DNA of 46,155 nt from Clostridia bacterium (GTDB taxonomy: Bacteria; Bacillota; Clostridia; Christensenellales; CAG-138): positions 1 through 46,155 of the forward strand of contig JAUNBM010000013.1 of NCBI GenBank assembly GCA_030527115.1. Direction: 5' to 3'. The translations under genes and the position numbers were made by a program. Below, in pieces: positions 7,591 to 14,593 of this stretch (position 1 is its first letter; each line of letters opens with the position of its first letter). Under the pieces are notes generated by a model. It searched no databases, was not told the DNA's origin, and saw only the letters and a list, made by a program, of their open reading frames with translations.

Positions 7591-7697
7591 AGCACGCTTG
7601 CGAACGGTTCACCTTCCATATAACGAACGACCTGATTGAATGGAAGAAAAATACGATTATAATGGCAGGTAATTTTTGAGAAAAGGTGATCAAAAAA

Positions 7698-8072
7698 ATG
7701 AGTAAACAGTATCAAAACTTCGGAGAGTTCGTCCAGGAGAAGCGTGAAGAAAAGCAGATAACGCTTCGCAAGTTCGCTGACGCTATCGGTTTTTCAGCGC
7801 CTTTCTGGAGCGACGTTGAAAAAGACCGTCGCAACCCTCCTGAAATCGAAAAGCTCCAGCTTATTGCCAAAACTCTAAATCTGTCAGATGAGGACAACGC
7901 ATTGATGTTGGACTTGGCGGGAAAAAAGAGGAACTCGGTAGCCCCAGACCTTCCTGACTACATCATGGAACGCGGTTATGTAGCCGCGGCCTTGCGAACG
8001 GCGCGTGACCTTGATGCTGGAGAAGAGGAATGGAATGAGTTTATCGAGGAACTAAGGAAACGGAAGGGGTAA
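7698..8072 (+). CDS. XRE HTH repressor, ImmR-like
   Basis: 124-residue Cro/CI-type repressor. Start taken at the ATG at 7698, 8 bases after AAAAGGTGA; a GTG at 7686 is also in frame but lies inside that site. The helix-turn-helix is at about 12-65 (EKQITLRKFADAIGFS, then WSDVEKDRRNPP). The C-terminal part is acidic and helical. It is followed after 10 bases by an ImmA/IrrE metalloprotease, the arrangement of ImmR/ImmA in ICEBs1 and many phages, where the protease cleaves the repressor to trigger induction. It probably binds the repeated palindromes at 7580 and 8914. Confidence 0.88.
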   Translation: MSKQYQNFGEFVQEKREEKQITLRKFADAIGFSAPFWSDVEKDRRNPPEIEKLQLIAKTLNLSDEDNALMLDLAGKKRNSVAPDLPDYIMERGYVAAALRTARDLDAGEEEWNEFIEELRKRKG

Positions 8073-8082
8073 TTATCGGAAT

Positions 8083-8856
8083 ATGTACACTCCCTCATTC
8101 AGAGTGAAGAAAAACGGAGTCCCGGTTCTCAGCAAAGATGAGATCGACTGCATCGGTGAGCGATATGTTCAGGATTTCTGCCCGGAGGTGTTGGTGCATC
8201 CGGCGCCTGTTGACATAGAATCCTTTGTTGAGAATTATCTTGGCATTACGCCCGACTATCAATACTTGTCGCATAATGGCGTCTATCTCGGCATGACCGT
8301 GTTCAACGATACGGACAAGGTTCCCGTTTTCGACCCCAGCACGGGTCGCGCAGAGTACATCAGCGCAAAGGCGCGAACCATCATAATAGACAATCGGCTG
8401 CTGGAAGAGAACCAGCAGCATCGCTATCGCTTCACGCTTGGGCATGAAGCCGGACACGATATATTCCATTCGGGATTCTTTGGATATAACCCTGATCAGC
8501 TAACCCTGTTCGATATGGGAAATGCGCCGATGGTTCAATGCCGGGTAGACGGCGGCAATGCGGACAAGCGGTCGCCCAATGACTGGGATGACCATGATCG
8601 GATGGAATGGCACGCCAACCGCATCTCCTCCGCTATCCTTATGCCAAAGTCGGCAGTCGTGCTTATTGCGAATGAATTTTTAAAGGAGCAACACGATACG
8701 ACTCGTCACGCCGCTATGGTATACGCTTTGACGGATGCCTTTGATGTGTCTTCTGAAGCGGCAACTTATCGGCTGAAAGACTTGGGCTTTATTCCCAAAG
8801 ATGATATGACGGATTACAATCTGTTGGCCGGAGTCATGGACTTCATGATAGTTTAG
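8083..8856 (+). CDS. immA: ImmA/IrrE-family metallopeptidase
   Basis: Zinc metalloprotease of 257 residues with the catalytic HExxH motif in FTLGHEAGHDIFHS (about residues 120-133) and a downstream MEWHANRISSAILMP block typical of the family. Relatives cleave a partner HTH repressor when the host signals damage or crowding. The gene follows such a repressor directly and is closed by a strong terminator, so the two form a self-contained immunity unit. The N-terminal 80 residues are less conserved and probably hold the sensing or partner-binding part. Substrate identity is inferred from position. Confidence 0.92.
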   Translation: MYTPSFRVKKNGVPVLSKDEIDCIGERYVQDFCPEVLVHPAPVDIESFVENYLGITPDYQYLSHNGVYLGMTVFNDTDKVPVFDPSTGRAEYISAKARTIIIDNRLLEENQQHRYRFTLGHEAGHDIFHSGFFGYNPDQLTLFDMGNAPMVQCRVDGGNADKRSPNDWDDHDRMEWHANRISSAILMPKSAVVLIANEFLKEQHDTTRHAAMVYALTDAFDVSSEAATYRLKDLGFIPKDDMTDYNLLAGVMDFMIV

Positions 8857-8865
8857 CAGAACGCA

Positions 8866-8897
8866 ACAGCGGGTCAGCCGCCCGCTGTGTTTTTTTA
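8866..8897 (+). terminator. Terminator after ImmA gene
   Basis: Stem ACAGCGGG (8866-8873) with CCCGCTGT (8881-8888), a 7-base loop, then TGTTTTTTT. It is a strong intrinsic terminator. Confidence 0.9.
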
Positions 8898-8900
8898 ACC

Positions 8901-8924
8901 ATAGTGTAAGCAAGTTAGCTAACA
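8901..8924 (+). promoter_or_regulatory. Operator-like 24-base repeat, copy 2
   Basis: Matches 7567-7590 at 23 of 24 bases, including the palindrome GTTAGCTAAC (8914-8923). It sits between the ImmA terminator and the zinc-ribbon gene, ahead of the early lytic genes. No consensus promoter is visible at this copy; weak AT-rich -10 candidates lie at 8928-8938. I infer that the same repressor acts here. Confidence 0.65.
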
Positions 8925-8952
8925 CGCTAATTTATATATCGGAGGTGCAAAA

Positions 8953-9132
8953 ATGAAGAGAAAAATGAAGTGTCCAAGGTGTGGTAAGCGGGCATTTGAC
9001 ATATCGCCTTTGCCGAGAGAACGGGTTGAGGTGGAACTGAAATGTCCGAACTGTCACAAGTTCGTGCAGGTGCCATGCAATAAGGATTCCTGCATGGACG
9101 ATGACAAGAAGGGCGGCGATATGATGAGATAA
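8953..9132 (+). CDS. Small zinc-ribbon protein
   Basis: 59-residue protein with two knuckles, CPRCG (residues 7-11) and CPNCH (about 31-35), spaced as in Com-like or rubredoxin-type zinc ribbons, plus two further cysteines in VPCNKDSC. The C-terminus is acidic then basic (DDDKKGGDMMR). CGGAGGTG precedes the ATG at 953 of this kilobase with normal spacing. It is the only gene between operator copy 2 and a strong terminator, so it is probably switched by the ImmR-like repressor. Small zinc ribbons of this sort bind nucleic acid or RNA polymerase in phages. Its actual function is unknown. Confidence 0.8.
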   Translation: MKRKMKCPRCGKRAFDISPLPRERVEVELKCPNCHKFVQVPCNKDSCMDDDKKGGDMMR

Positions 9133-9198
9133 GCATCGCTTCGGAAAATCAACACTGCAACATACCGAGCAAAGGAGCCGAGCGCGAGCTACCAAATG

Positions 9199-9244
9199 GC
9201 CGGATGATCATGAAACGTAAGTTTTGTAGTCATCCGGCTTTTTT
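9199..9244 (+). terminator. Strong terminator before early operon
   Basis: Nine-base stem GCCGGATGA (9199-9207) with TCATCCGGC (9230-9238), followed by TTTTTT. The stretch 9133-9314 otherwise shows no open frame; transcription entering the early operon must start after it or read through. Confidence 0.9.
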
Positions 9245-9314
9245 CGTTTCGTGGTCGGTTCTTTCCATATAGTGCCTCCGCTTGGCTCCACACGACATGA
9301 AAGGAGTCAAGCAC

Positions 9315-9704
9315 ATGAAAATTCAGTACAACTTTGAAAACGAAACCGTTGAGATCGACATCACCGATGAATGGGGCGAAATCCTCATAGACCTTGACCG
9401 AGAGGAATACAACGCCAATCACAGAGAGACGCGCCGCCACGCATCGCTCGATGCTTTGAATGCCGATGAAAATCTGTTCGCATCCGACGCCGATGTGGAG
9501 AAAGAAGCTCTCGACCGAATCGAGAGGGAGCGGCTTTATGCCGCCATTGAGCAATTGCAGTCCCGGCAGCGTGAGCTTGTTCGCCGGGTGTACTTCGGTG
9601 GCGAGAAACTGGCTGATATTGCTCGTGAGGAAGGTGTCAGCAAGGCAGCTCTTACATATCGAATGTCAAAGATATTCGCAACTCTGAAAAAATTTTTGAA
9701 ATAG
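9315..9704 (+). CDS. Sigma-70 region 4-like protein
   Basis: 129-residue protein. Start chosen at the ATG 8 bases after AAAGGAG. The first half is acidic and beta-like (VEIDITDEWGEILIDLDREEY). The second half matches sigma-70 region 4: about residues 75-128, with LQSRQRELVRRVYFGGEKLADIA in two parts around a turn, then GVSKAALTYRMSKIFATLKKFL as the recognition helix. It lacks regions 2 and 3, so it is not a complete sigma factor and may act as an activator or as a partial sigma. It is the first gene of the early rightward operon and may set its expression. Confidence 0.85.
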   Translation: MKIQYNFENETVEIDITDEWGEILIDLDREEYNANHRETRRHASLDALNADENLFASDADVEKEALDRIERERLYAAIEQLQSRQRELVRRVYFGGEKLADIAREEGVSKAALTYRMSKIFATLKKFLK

Positions 9705-9782
9705 GGGCTTAACTTTCCTCTCTCCCGTGGCCTACCAGTGAAGGGCAACAAAACAATCCGCCCTTCGGAAAGGACGGTAGCC

Positions 9783-9989
9783 ATGAAACACAATCTCAAA
9801 ATCAGTGTTTCCAAGGAACCCCAGACAGGCGGAATCGTGCGATGCCGGAATGTATCGCTCCGCGAGAAGCTCCTCGCCCATCTGCTGGGCAGAAAGGAAC
9901 GGGTGATGATTCTCATCCCCGGCAACAGCGTAGCCGCGCTGTCCATCACGGAAATATCGGAAGGAGGTGCGGATGATGAGCCGGATTAA
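9783..9989 (+). CDS. Small conserved phage protein, unknown function
   Basis: 68-residue basic then acidic protein: KISVSKEPQTGGIVRCRN, then a helical LREKLLAHLLGRKERVMILIPG, then SITEISEGGADDEPD. The start is the ATG at 9783; only a weak AAAGGA site lies before it. The last bases overlap the next gene. Between 9705 and 9782 there is a short imperfect hairpin (about 9758-9777) but no other feature. I recognise no enzyme motif. Position after the sigma-like gene is conserved in related clostridial elements as I recall them, but no role is known. Confidence 0.7.
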   Translation: MKHNLKISVSKEPQTGGIVRCRNVSLREKLLAHLLGRKERVMILIPGNSVAALSITEISEGGADDEPD

Positions 9990-10299
9990 GCTGCTTTTCG
10001 ATGTGGTCGAAGATATGCGTTCCCTTGCAGGCAGCCTTCAAAGTTTGGCAAATGCAATCGCCGGAGACGAGCCGGAAACCATGCCCACCACTGAAGCCGC
10101 ACCACAAGTGGCGCCAGCACAGGCAATACCGCTGGAAGCGGTCAGAGCCGTGCTTGCGGGCAAGTCCCGTGAGGGCTTCACCGAGGAGATTCGCTCTCTG
10201 CTTTTAAAGTACGGGGCGCAGAAGTTGAGCGGCGTTGACCCCAGATGCTACGCCGATTTGCTCAAGGATGCGGAGGAACTGACAGATGCCGGAAAGTAA
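9976..10299 (+). CDS. Small Ala/Pro-rich phage protein
   Basis: 107 residues from the ATG 7 bases after AAGGAGGT. The N-terminus is an amphipathic helix (KLLFDVVEDMRSLAGSLQS). A flexible Ala/Pro/Glu stretch follows (PTTEAAPQVAPAQAIP). The C-terminal half looks like a small helical domain (LEAVRAVLAGKSREG, LLLKYGAQKLSGVDP). The shape of helix, linker and small helical domain suggests a protein-protein adaptor. It overlaps the preceding gene by 14 bases and the following nuclease gene by 14, so it is translationally coupled to recombination genes. Function is not known to me. Confidence 0.75.
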   Translation: MSRIKLLFDVVEDMRSLAGSLQSLANAIAGDEPETMPTTEAAPQVAPAQAIPLEAVRAVLAGKSREGFTEEIRSLLLKYGAQKLSGVDPRCYADLLKDAEELTDAGK

Positions 10300-11440
10300 A
10301 CACGCACTCCTCTCCGCTTCCGCTTCTCACCGCTGGCTGAACTGCAGCCCCTCGGCGCGACTGGAACTGGAGTTTGAAGGCGGCGAATCTGAAGCCGCCG
10401 CCGAAGGCACAGCCGCACACGCGCTCTGTGAGCATAAGCTCCGCAAGGCGTTGAAGATGCGGTCAAAGAAGCCGGTTTCCCGATTCGACAGCGATGAAAT
10501 GGACGCTTTCACGGACGACTATGTGGAGTTCGTTATGGAAGCGCTCGAAGAAGCGAAGCGCGAATGTAAAGACCCGCTCGTGCTTATCGAACAGAAGCTG
10601 GACTTCTCCTGTTATGTGCCGGACGGCTTTGGGACGGGCGACTGCCTTATCGTAGCGGACAAGCTGCTCCATATTATCGACTTCAAGTATGGGCAAGGGG
10701 TGCTTGTAGACGCAGTCGATAACCCACAGATGATGCTTTATGCCCTGGGTGCGTTGCGGCTCTTCGATTCGCTTTACAACATCGAAACCGTGAGCATGAC
10801 CATCTACCAGCCGCGCAGGGAAAACATCAGCACATGGACGATCCCTGTTGCCGAGTTGCAGGAATGGGCTGAAAGGACGCTGATTCCAAAGGCGGCGCTG
10901 GCCTACAAGGGCGAAGGCGAGTATGTTCCCGGCAACTGGTGTACCTTTTGCCGAGCGGCGGTCAAATGCCGCGCCCGTGCCGAGGCCAAGCTGAAGCTGG
11001 CGCAGTATGAGTTCGCCATGCCGCCGTTGCTCACGGATGCGGAGATCGAGGATATCCTCGCCCGTCTTGACGATTTGACCAAATGGGCAAACGAAATCAC
11101 GGCCTACGCTTTGGACGCTGCGCTGAACCACGGTAAGCAGTGGCTGGACTTCAAGCTGGTAGAAGGACGTTCCAACAGAAAGTATGCGGATGAAGCCGCC
11201 GTTGCAAAAGCAGCACAGGCGGCAGGATACCACGACATCTACAAAAAGAGCCTTATCCCGCTCACCGAAATGGAGCGGCTCATGGGCAAAAAGACCTTTA
11301 ACGAAGTCCTCGGCGGCTTGGTGATAAAGCCCCAAGGCAAACCGACGCTCGTCCCTGCATCTGACAAGCGTCCGGCGATTCGCACCACGGATGCAAAACA
11401 CGACTTTAACGACTATATGGAGGATAAAAATCATGACTAA
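10286..11440 (+). CDS. DUF2800 RecB-type nuclease with Fe-S signature
   Basis: Phage exonuclease-like protein of 384 residues (DUF2800). The PD-(D/E)XK core is visible: an early His (GTAAHALCEH, about 42-51), then LHIIDFKYGQG with the Asp-x-Lys pair, then NPQMMLYALGAL, the QxxxY motif. Cysteines are placed as in Cas4/AddB-type iron-sulphur nucleases: one N-terminal in RWLNCSPSARL (Cys20) and three later in WCTFCRAAVKC (Cys219, 222, 228). It is followed at once by an ssDNA-binding-like protein, so the pair may form the phage recombination system. The nuclease assignment is from motifs; the Fe-S cluster is inferred. Confidence 0.9.
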   Translation: MPESKHALLSASASHRWLNCSPSARLELEFEGGESEAAAEGTAAHALCEHKLRKALKMRSKKPVSRFDSDEMDAFTDDYVEFVMEALEEAKRECKDPLVLIEQKLDFSCYVPDGFGTGDCLIVADKLLHIIDFKYGQGVLVDAVDNPQMMLYALGALRLFDSLYNIETVSMTIYQPRRENISTWTIPVAELQEWAERTLIPKAALAYKGEGEYVPGNWCTFCRAAVKCRARAEAKLKLAQYEFAMPPLLTDAEIEDILARLDDLTKWANEITAYALDAALNHGKQWLDFKLVEGRSNRKYADEAAVAKAAQAAGYHDIYKKSLIPLTEMERLMGKKTFNEVLGGLVIKPQGKPTLVPASDKRPAIRTTDAKHDFNDYMEDKNHD

Positions 11441-11981
11441 TCAAAAGAACTCGACCAAAGTTGTCACCGGCGTTGTGCGCCTTTCCTACGCAAACGTATG
11501 GGAACCCGCTTCCATCAACGGCAGCAATCCCAAGTACAGCGTTTCCCTCATTATCCCCAAGGATGATACAGCAACGCTCACGGCTATTAACGCTGCTGTC
11601 GATGCCGCTATCAAAGAGGGCATCGCCAAGTTCGGCGGCAAGATTCCCAACAAGGCGGCGCTGAAGCTCCCGCTCCGCGACGGCGACACTGAGCGCGATG
11701 ACGAAGCATATAAGGGCAGCTACTTTGTAAATGCCAACAGCACGACTGCACCGCAGATAGTAGACCGCACCGTCCAGCCCATACTCGACCGCTCGGAGGT
11801 CTACTCCGGCTGCTATGCAAGGGTCTCTATCAACTTCTACGCCTTCAACACCAACGGCAATCGCGGGATCGCCTGCGGGCTTGGCAACATTCAGAAGGTC
11901 AAGGACGGAGAACCCCTTGGCGGCAAGTCCTCGGCTGCAGATGATTTTGCAACCGAACTCAACGACGACTTCCTGTCCTAA
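11433..11981 (+). CDS. DUF2815 ssDNA-binding-like protein
   Basis: 182-residue member of the DUF2815 group, regarded as OB-fold single-strand DNA-binding proteins of phages. GGAGG precedes the ATG by 9 bases, and the start overlaps the end of the nuclease gene by 8 bases. Visible features: TGVVRLSYANVWEP, KYSVSLIIPKDD, IPNKAALKLPLRDGD, and an acidic C-terminal tail (AADDFATELNDDFLS), as in SSB proteins that recruit partners with their tail. It stands between the nuclease and the DNA polymerase, which fits a role in replication and recombination. Family membership is confident; biochemical role follows from the family. Confidence 0.9.
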   Translation: MTNQKNSTKVVTGVVRLSYANVWEPASINGSNPKYSVSLIIPKDDTATLTAINAAVDAAIKEGIAKFGGKIPNKAALKLPLRDGDTERDDEAYKGSYFVNANSTTAPQIVDRTVQPILDRSEVYSGCYARVSINFYAFNTNGNRGIACGLGNIQKVKDGEPLGGKSSAADDFATELNDDFLS

Positions 11982-11995
11982 TGGGGGTGACAGCT

Positions 11996-12157
11996 ATGAC
12001 TGAATTGCAGGAAATGATGCTCTCCGTGTGTTTCGTAGCGGTAATAGGAATGATGGTCGGAACCCTTGGGGGACTCATTGCAACGGCAATCGACAACGCA
12101 AGGTATAAGCGGCGCAGGCGCAAGGAGGAAGCGGAAGCGGCCTCGAAGCGGGACTGA
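11996..12157 (+). CDS. Small single-pass membrane protein
   Basis: 53-residue protein: a short N-terminal TELQEMMLS, one hydrophobic segment of about 22 residues (VCFVAVIGMMVGTLGGLIAT), then a strongly basic and acidic tail (YKRRRRKEEAEAASKRD). GGGGGTGA precedes the ATG by 5 bases. It has the look of a small inner-membrane protein with a cytoplasmic positive tail. It lies inside the replication operon between the ssDNA-binding protein and DNA polymerase. Possible roles such as anchoring replication at the membrane or superinfection exclusion are speculation. It is short, but spacing and composition support a real gene. Confidence 0.65.
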   Translation: MTELQEMMLSVCFVAVIGMMVGTLGGLIATAIDNARYKRRRRKEEAEAASKRD

Positions 12158-12216
12158 CAAAGCATGGGCGGCAGGGTTCGCACTCTGCCGTCCCTCCCTT
12201 GCGGGAAAGGAGCAGC

Positions 12217-14157
12217 ATGAAATCGTTATCCATAGACATTGAAACATACAGCAGCGCAAGCCTGACAAAATGCGGCGTGTACCGCTATTGCGAGGAGAGC
12301 GACTTCGCCATTCTGCTGTTTGGATACAGCGTGGACGGCGCGCCGGTTCAGGTGATAGACCTCGCCTGCGGAGAACGGATTCCTGCGGAAATCATCGCTG
12401 CGCTAACCGATGAAACCGTCATGAAATGGGCCTTCAACGCACAATTCGAGCGGGTTTGCCTGTCGCGCTGGCTGGGATTGCCGACAGGCAAGTACCTCGA
12501 TCCAAGCTCGTGGCGCTGCACGATGGTATGGGCGGCAACGCTGGGACTTCCTCTTTCACTGGAGGGAGTTGGAGCCGTGCTGGGGCTGGAGAAGCAGAAG
12601 TTGAAGGAAGGCAAAGACCTCGTCCGCTTTTTCAGCATTCCCGGCAAGCGCAAGGGCGGGTCGCTCTATCACCGGATGCCGCAGGATGCGCCGGAAAAAT
12701 GGGCGCAGTTCAAGGCGTACAACCTCCGCGATGTGGAAACCGAAATGGCGATACAGGGACAGCTTGCAAAGTTCCCCGTATCCGACTCCGAATGGCAAAA
12801 CTACCGACTCGACCAAGAGATAAACGACCGAGGGGGCATGCTGGATATGCGCTTGGTGGAGCAGGCCATACGCTGTGATGAACAGTTCAAGTTGGCGCAT
12901 TTGGAACAGGCGCGCTCCGTTACGGGGCTTGAGAATCCAAACTCGCCGATGCAGTTAAAGGCTTGGCTCAATGAAAAGGGCGTGGAAGCGGAGTCGCTTT
13001 CCAAGGCGGCGGTCATACGTCTGCTGGAGCAGGCGGATGGCGAAGTGGAACTGGCGCTCTCGCTGCGGCAGGAGCTTGCCAAGAGCAGCGTCAAGAAATA
13101 CGCCGCTATGAAATCTGCCGCCTGCTCGGACAACAGGGCGCGCGGGCTTATCCAATTCTACGGCGCTAACAGAACCGGCAGATATGCGGGACGGCTCATA
13201 CAAGTGCAAAATCTGCCGCAGAATCATCTGCCGGACTTAGGCGAAGTGCGCTCCCTCATTCGGGACGGACGCTTTGACATCGTAGAGCTTCTATACGACT
13301 CCGTGCCGCTGGCGCTTTCCGAACTCATCCGCACCGCCTTCATACCCAAGCCGGGCTGCCGCTTTTTTGTCGCTGATTTTGCGGCTATCGAAGCGAGGGT
13401 CATTGCGTGGCTTGCTAAAGAGCAATGGCGGCAAAAGGTCTTTGCAGACGGCGGTGACATCTACTGCGCCTCGGCAAGTCAGATGTTTCGTGTGCCGGTC
13501 GAGAAAAACGGCATCAACGGCCACTTGCGTCAGAAGGGCAAAATCGCTGAACTGGCGCTGGGCTACGGCGGGTCGGTGGGCGCTTTGAAAGCGATGGGCG
13601 CGCTCAACATGGGCGTGCCGGAGGAGGAACTGAAGCCGCTGGTCGATGCGTGGCGGCAGTCCAACCCTGCCATCGTCCGTCTATGGTGGGACGTCGATAA
13701 GGCGGCAACCGTATGTGTTCGGGAACGAATGTCATCGGAAACCCACGGTATCAGTTTCACCTATCAAAGCGGAATCCTGTTTATCACCCTCCCCTCCGGC
13801 AGACGGCTTGCGTATGTGAAGCCCCGCATGGGCGTCAACCGTTACGGCAGCGAGTCGGTGACTTACGAGGGCGTGGGTGAACAGAAAAAATGGATGCGGC
13901 TCGAAAGCTACGGGCCTAAGTTCGTGGAGAACATCGTACAGGCAACGGCAAGGGACATCCTTGCGGAAGCTATGCTCCGGCTGAATGATGCCGGATACCG
14001 CATCGTGATGCACATACACGATGAAGCGGTAATAGAAGCCCCGGCTGAAACCTCGCTAAAGGATATCTGCGAGGTCATGGGTCAAACGCCAAGCTGGGCA
14101 AAGGGTCTGCTCCTCCGAGCGGATGGATTTGTGTGCGACTTTTATAAGAAAGACTGA
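12217..14157 (+). CDS. Phage family A DNA polymerase
   Basis: Replicative DNA polymerase of 646 residues; GGAAAGGAG lies 4 bases before the ATG. The 3'-5' proofreading exonuclease starts at once (LSIDIETYS, Asp7 and Glu9). In the polymerase domain, motif A is VADFAAIEARVIAWL near residue 386, motif B is LRQKGKIAELALGYGG near 437-452, and motif C is HIHDEAVIE near 599-607, with the catalytic Asp and Glu present. No 5'-3' exonuclease domain is fused, as in other phage Pol I enzymes. It is the central gene of the early operon, with a primase-helicase and other helicase and nuclease genes downstream. Confidence 0.97.
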   Translation: MKSLSIDIETYSSASLTKCGVYRYCEESDFAILLFGYSVDGAPVQVIDLACGERIPAEIIAALTDETVMKWAFNAQFERVCLSRWLGLPTGKYLDPSSWRCTMVWAATLGLPLSLEGVGAVLGLEKQKLKEGKDLVRFFSIPGKRKGGSLYHRMPQDAPEKWAQFKAYNLRDVETEMAIQGQLAKFPVSDSEWQNYRLDQEINDRGGMLDMRLVEQAIRCDEQFKLAHLEQARSVTGLENPNSPMQLKAWLNEKGVEAESLSKAAVIRLLEQADGEVELALSLRQELAKSSVKKYAAMKSAACSDNRARGLIQFYGANRTGRYAGRLIQVQNLPQNHLPDLGEVRSLIRDGRFDIVELLYDSVPLALSELIRTAFIPKPGCRFFVADFAAIEARVIAWLAKEQWRQKVFADGGDIYCASASQMFRVPVEKNGINGHLRQKGKIAELALGYGGSVGALKAMGALNMGVPEEELKPLVDAWRQSNPAIVRLWWDVDKAATVCVRERMSSETHGISFTYQSGILFITLPSGRRLAYVKPRMGVNRYGSESVTYEGVGEQKKWMRLESYGPKFVENIVQATARDILAEAMLRLNDAGYRIVMHIHDEAVIEAPAETSLKDICEVMGQTPSWAKGLLLRADGFVCDFYKKD

Positions 14158-14167
14158 GGTGAAACCT

Positions 14168-14593
14168 ATGGGTGTTAACAAATACAACGCAGAGGGCTAC
14201 TTTGACCCCACGGCCTACGAAGCCCTTACCACTATCGAAAAGGAAGAAAAAAAGAAAACCGCATATCGGCCGCTGGTATATATCTGCTCTCCATTGTCCG
14301 GGGATATTGCGGGAAATCAGGTGAAAGCGCGGCGCTACTGCCGCTTCGCTGTGGACAGCGGATATATCCCGCTGGCTCCGCACCTGTACTTTCCGCAGTT
14401 TATGCGGGAAGAAGCCGAAGAGGAACGCAGTCTCGCCCTGTTCATGGACATTGTGCTGCTTTCCAAGTGCGCCGAGTTATGGGCGTTCGGCAGCACGATC
14501 TCCAAAGGCATGAGCATCGAGATCGAGAAGGCGAAGCGCAAGGGACAGCCCATCCGCTACTTTACCGAAGAATGCAAGGAGGCAGCAAAATGA
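14168..14593 (+). CDS. DUF4406 nucleoside deoxyribosyltransferase-like protein
   Basis: 141-residue protein with the Rossmann-like fold of nucleoside 2-deoxyribosyltransferases (DUF4406). The N-terminal 35 residues are charged. Conserved parts are VYICSPLSGDIAGNQVKARR (about 37-56), a GYIPLAPHLYFPQFM block and ELWAFGSTISKGMSIEIEKA (about 103-122), where the catalytic Glu of the family is expected. GAGGTG precedes the ATG. It may act on nucleotides for phage DNA synthesis or simply bind them; substrate is unknown. It sits between DNA polymerase and the primase-helicase and overlaps the latter by four bases (ATGA). Confidence 0.85.
   Translation: MGVNKYNAEGYFDPTAYEALTTIEKEEKKKTAYRPLVYICSPLSGDIAGNQVKARRYCRFAVDSGYIPLAPHLYFPQFMREEAEEERSLALFMDIVLLSKCAELWAFGSTISKGMSIEIEKAKRKGQPIRYFTEECKEAAK

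Noticed and set aside
9705..9782. Short hairpin between the sigma-like and small basic genes as a terminator
   Set aside because: Stem is imperfect and there is no T run; early operon transcription must pass here.
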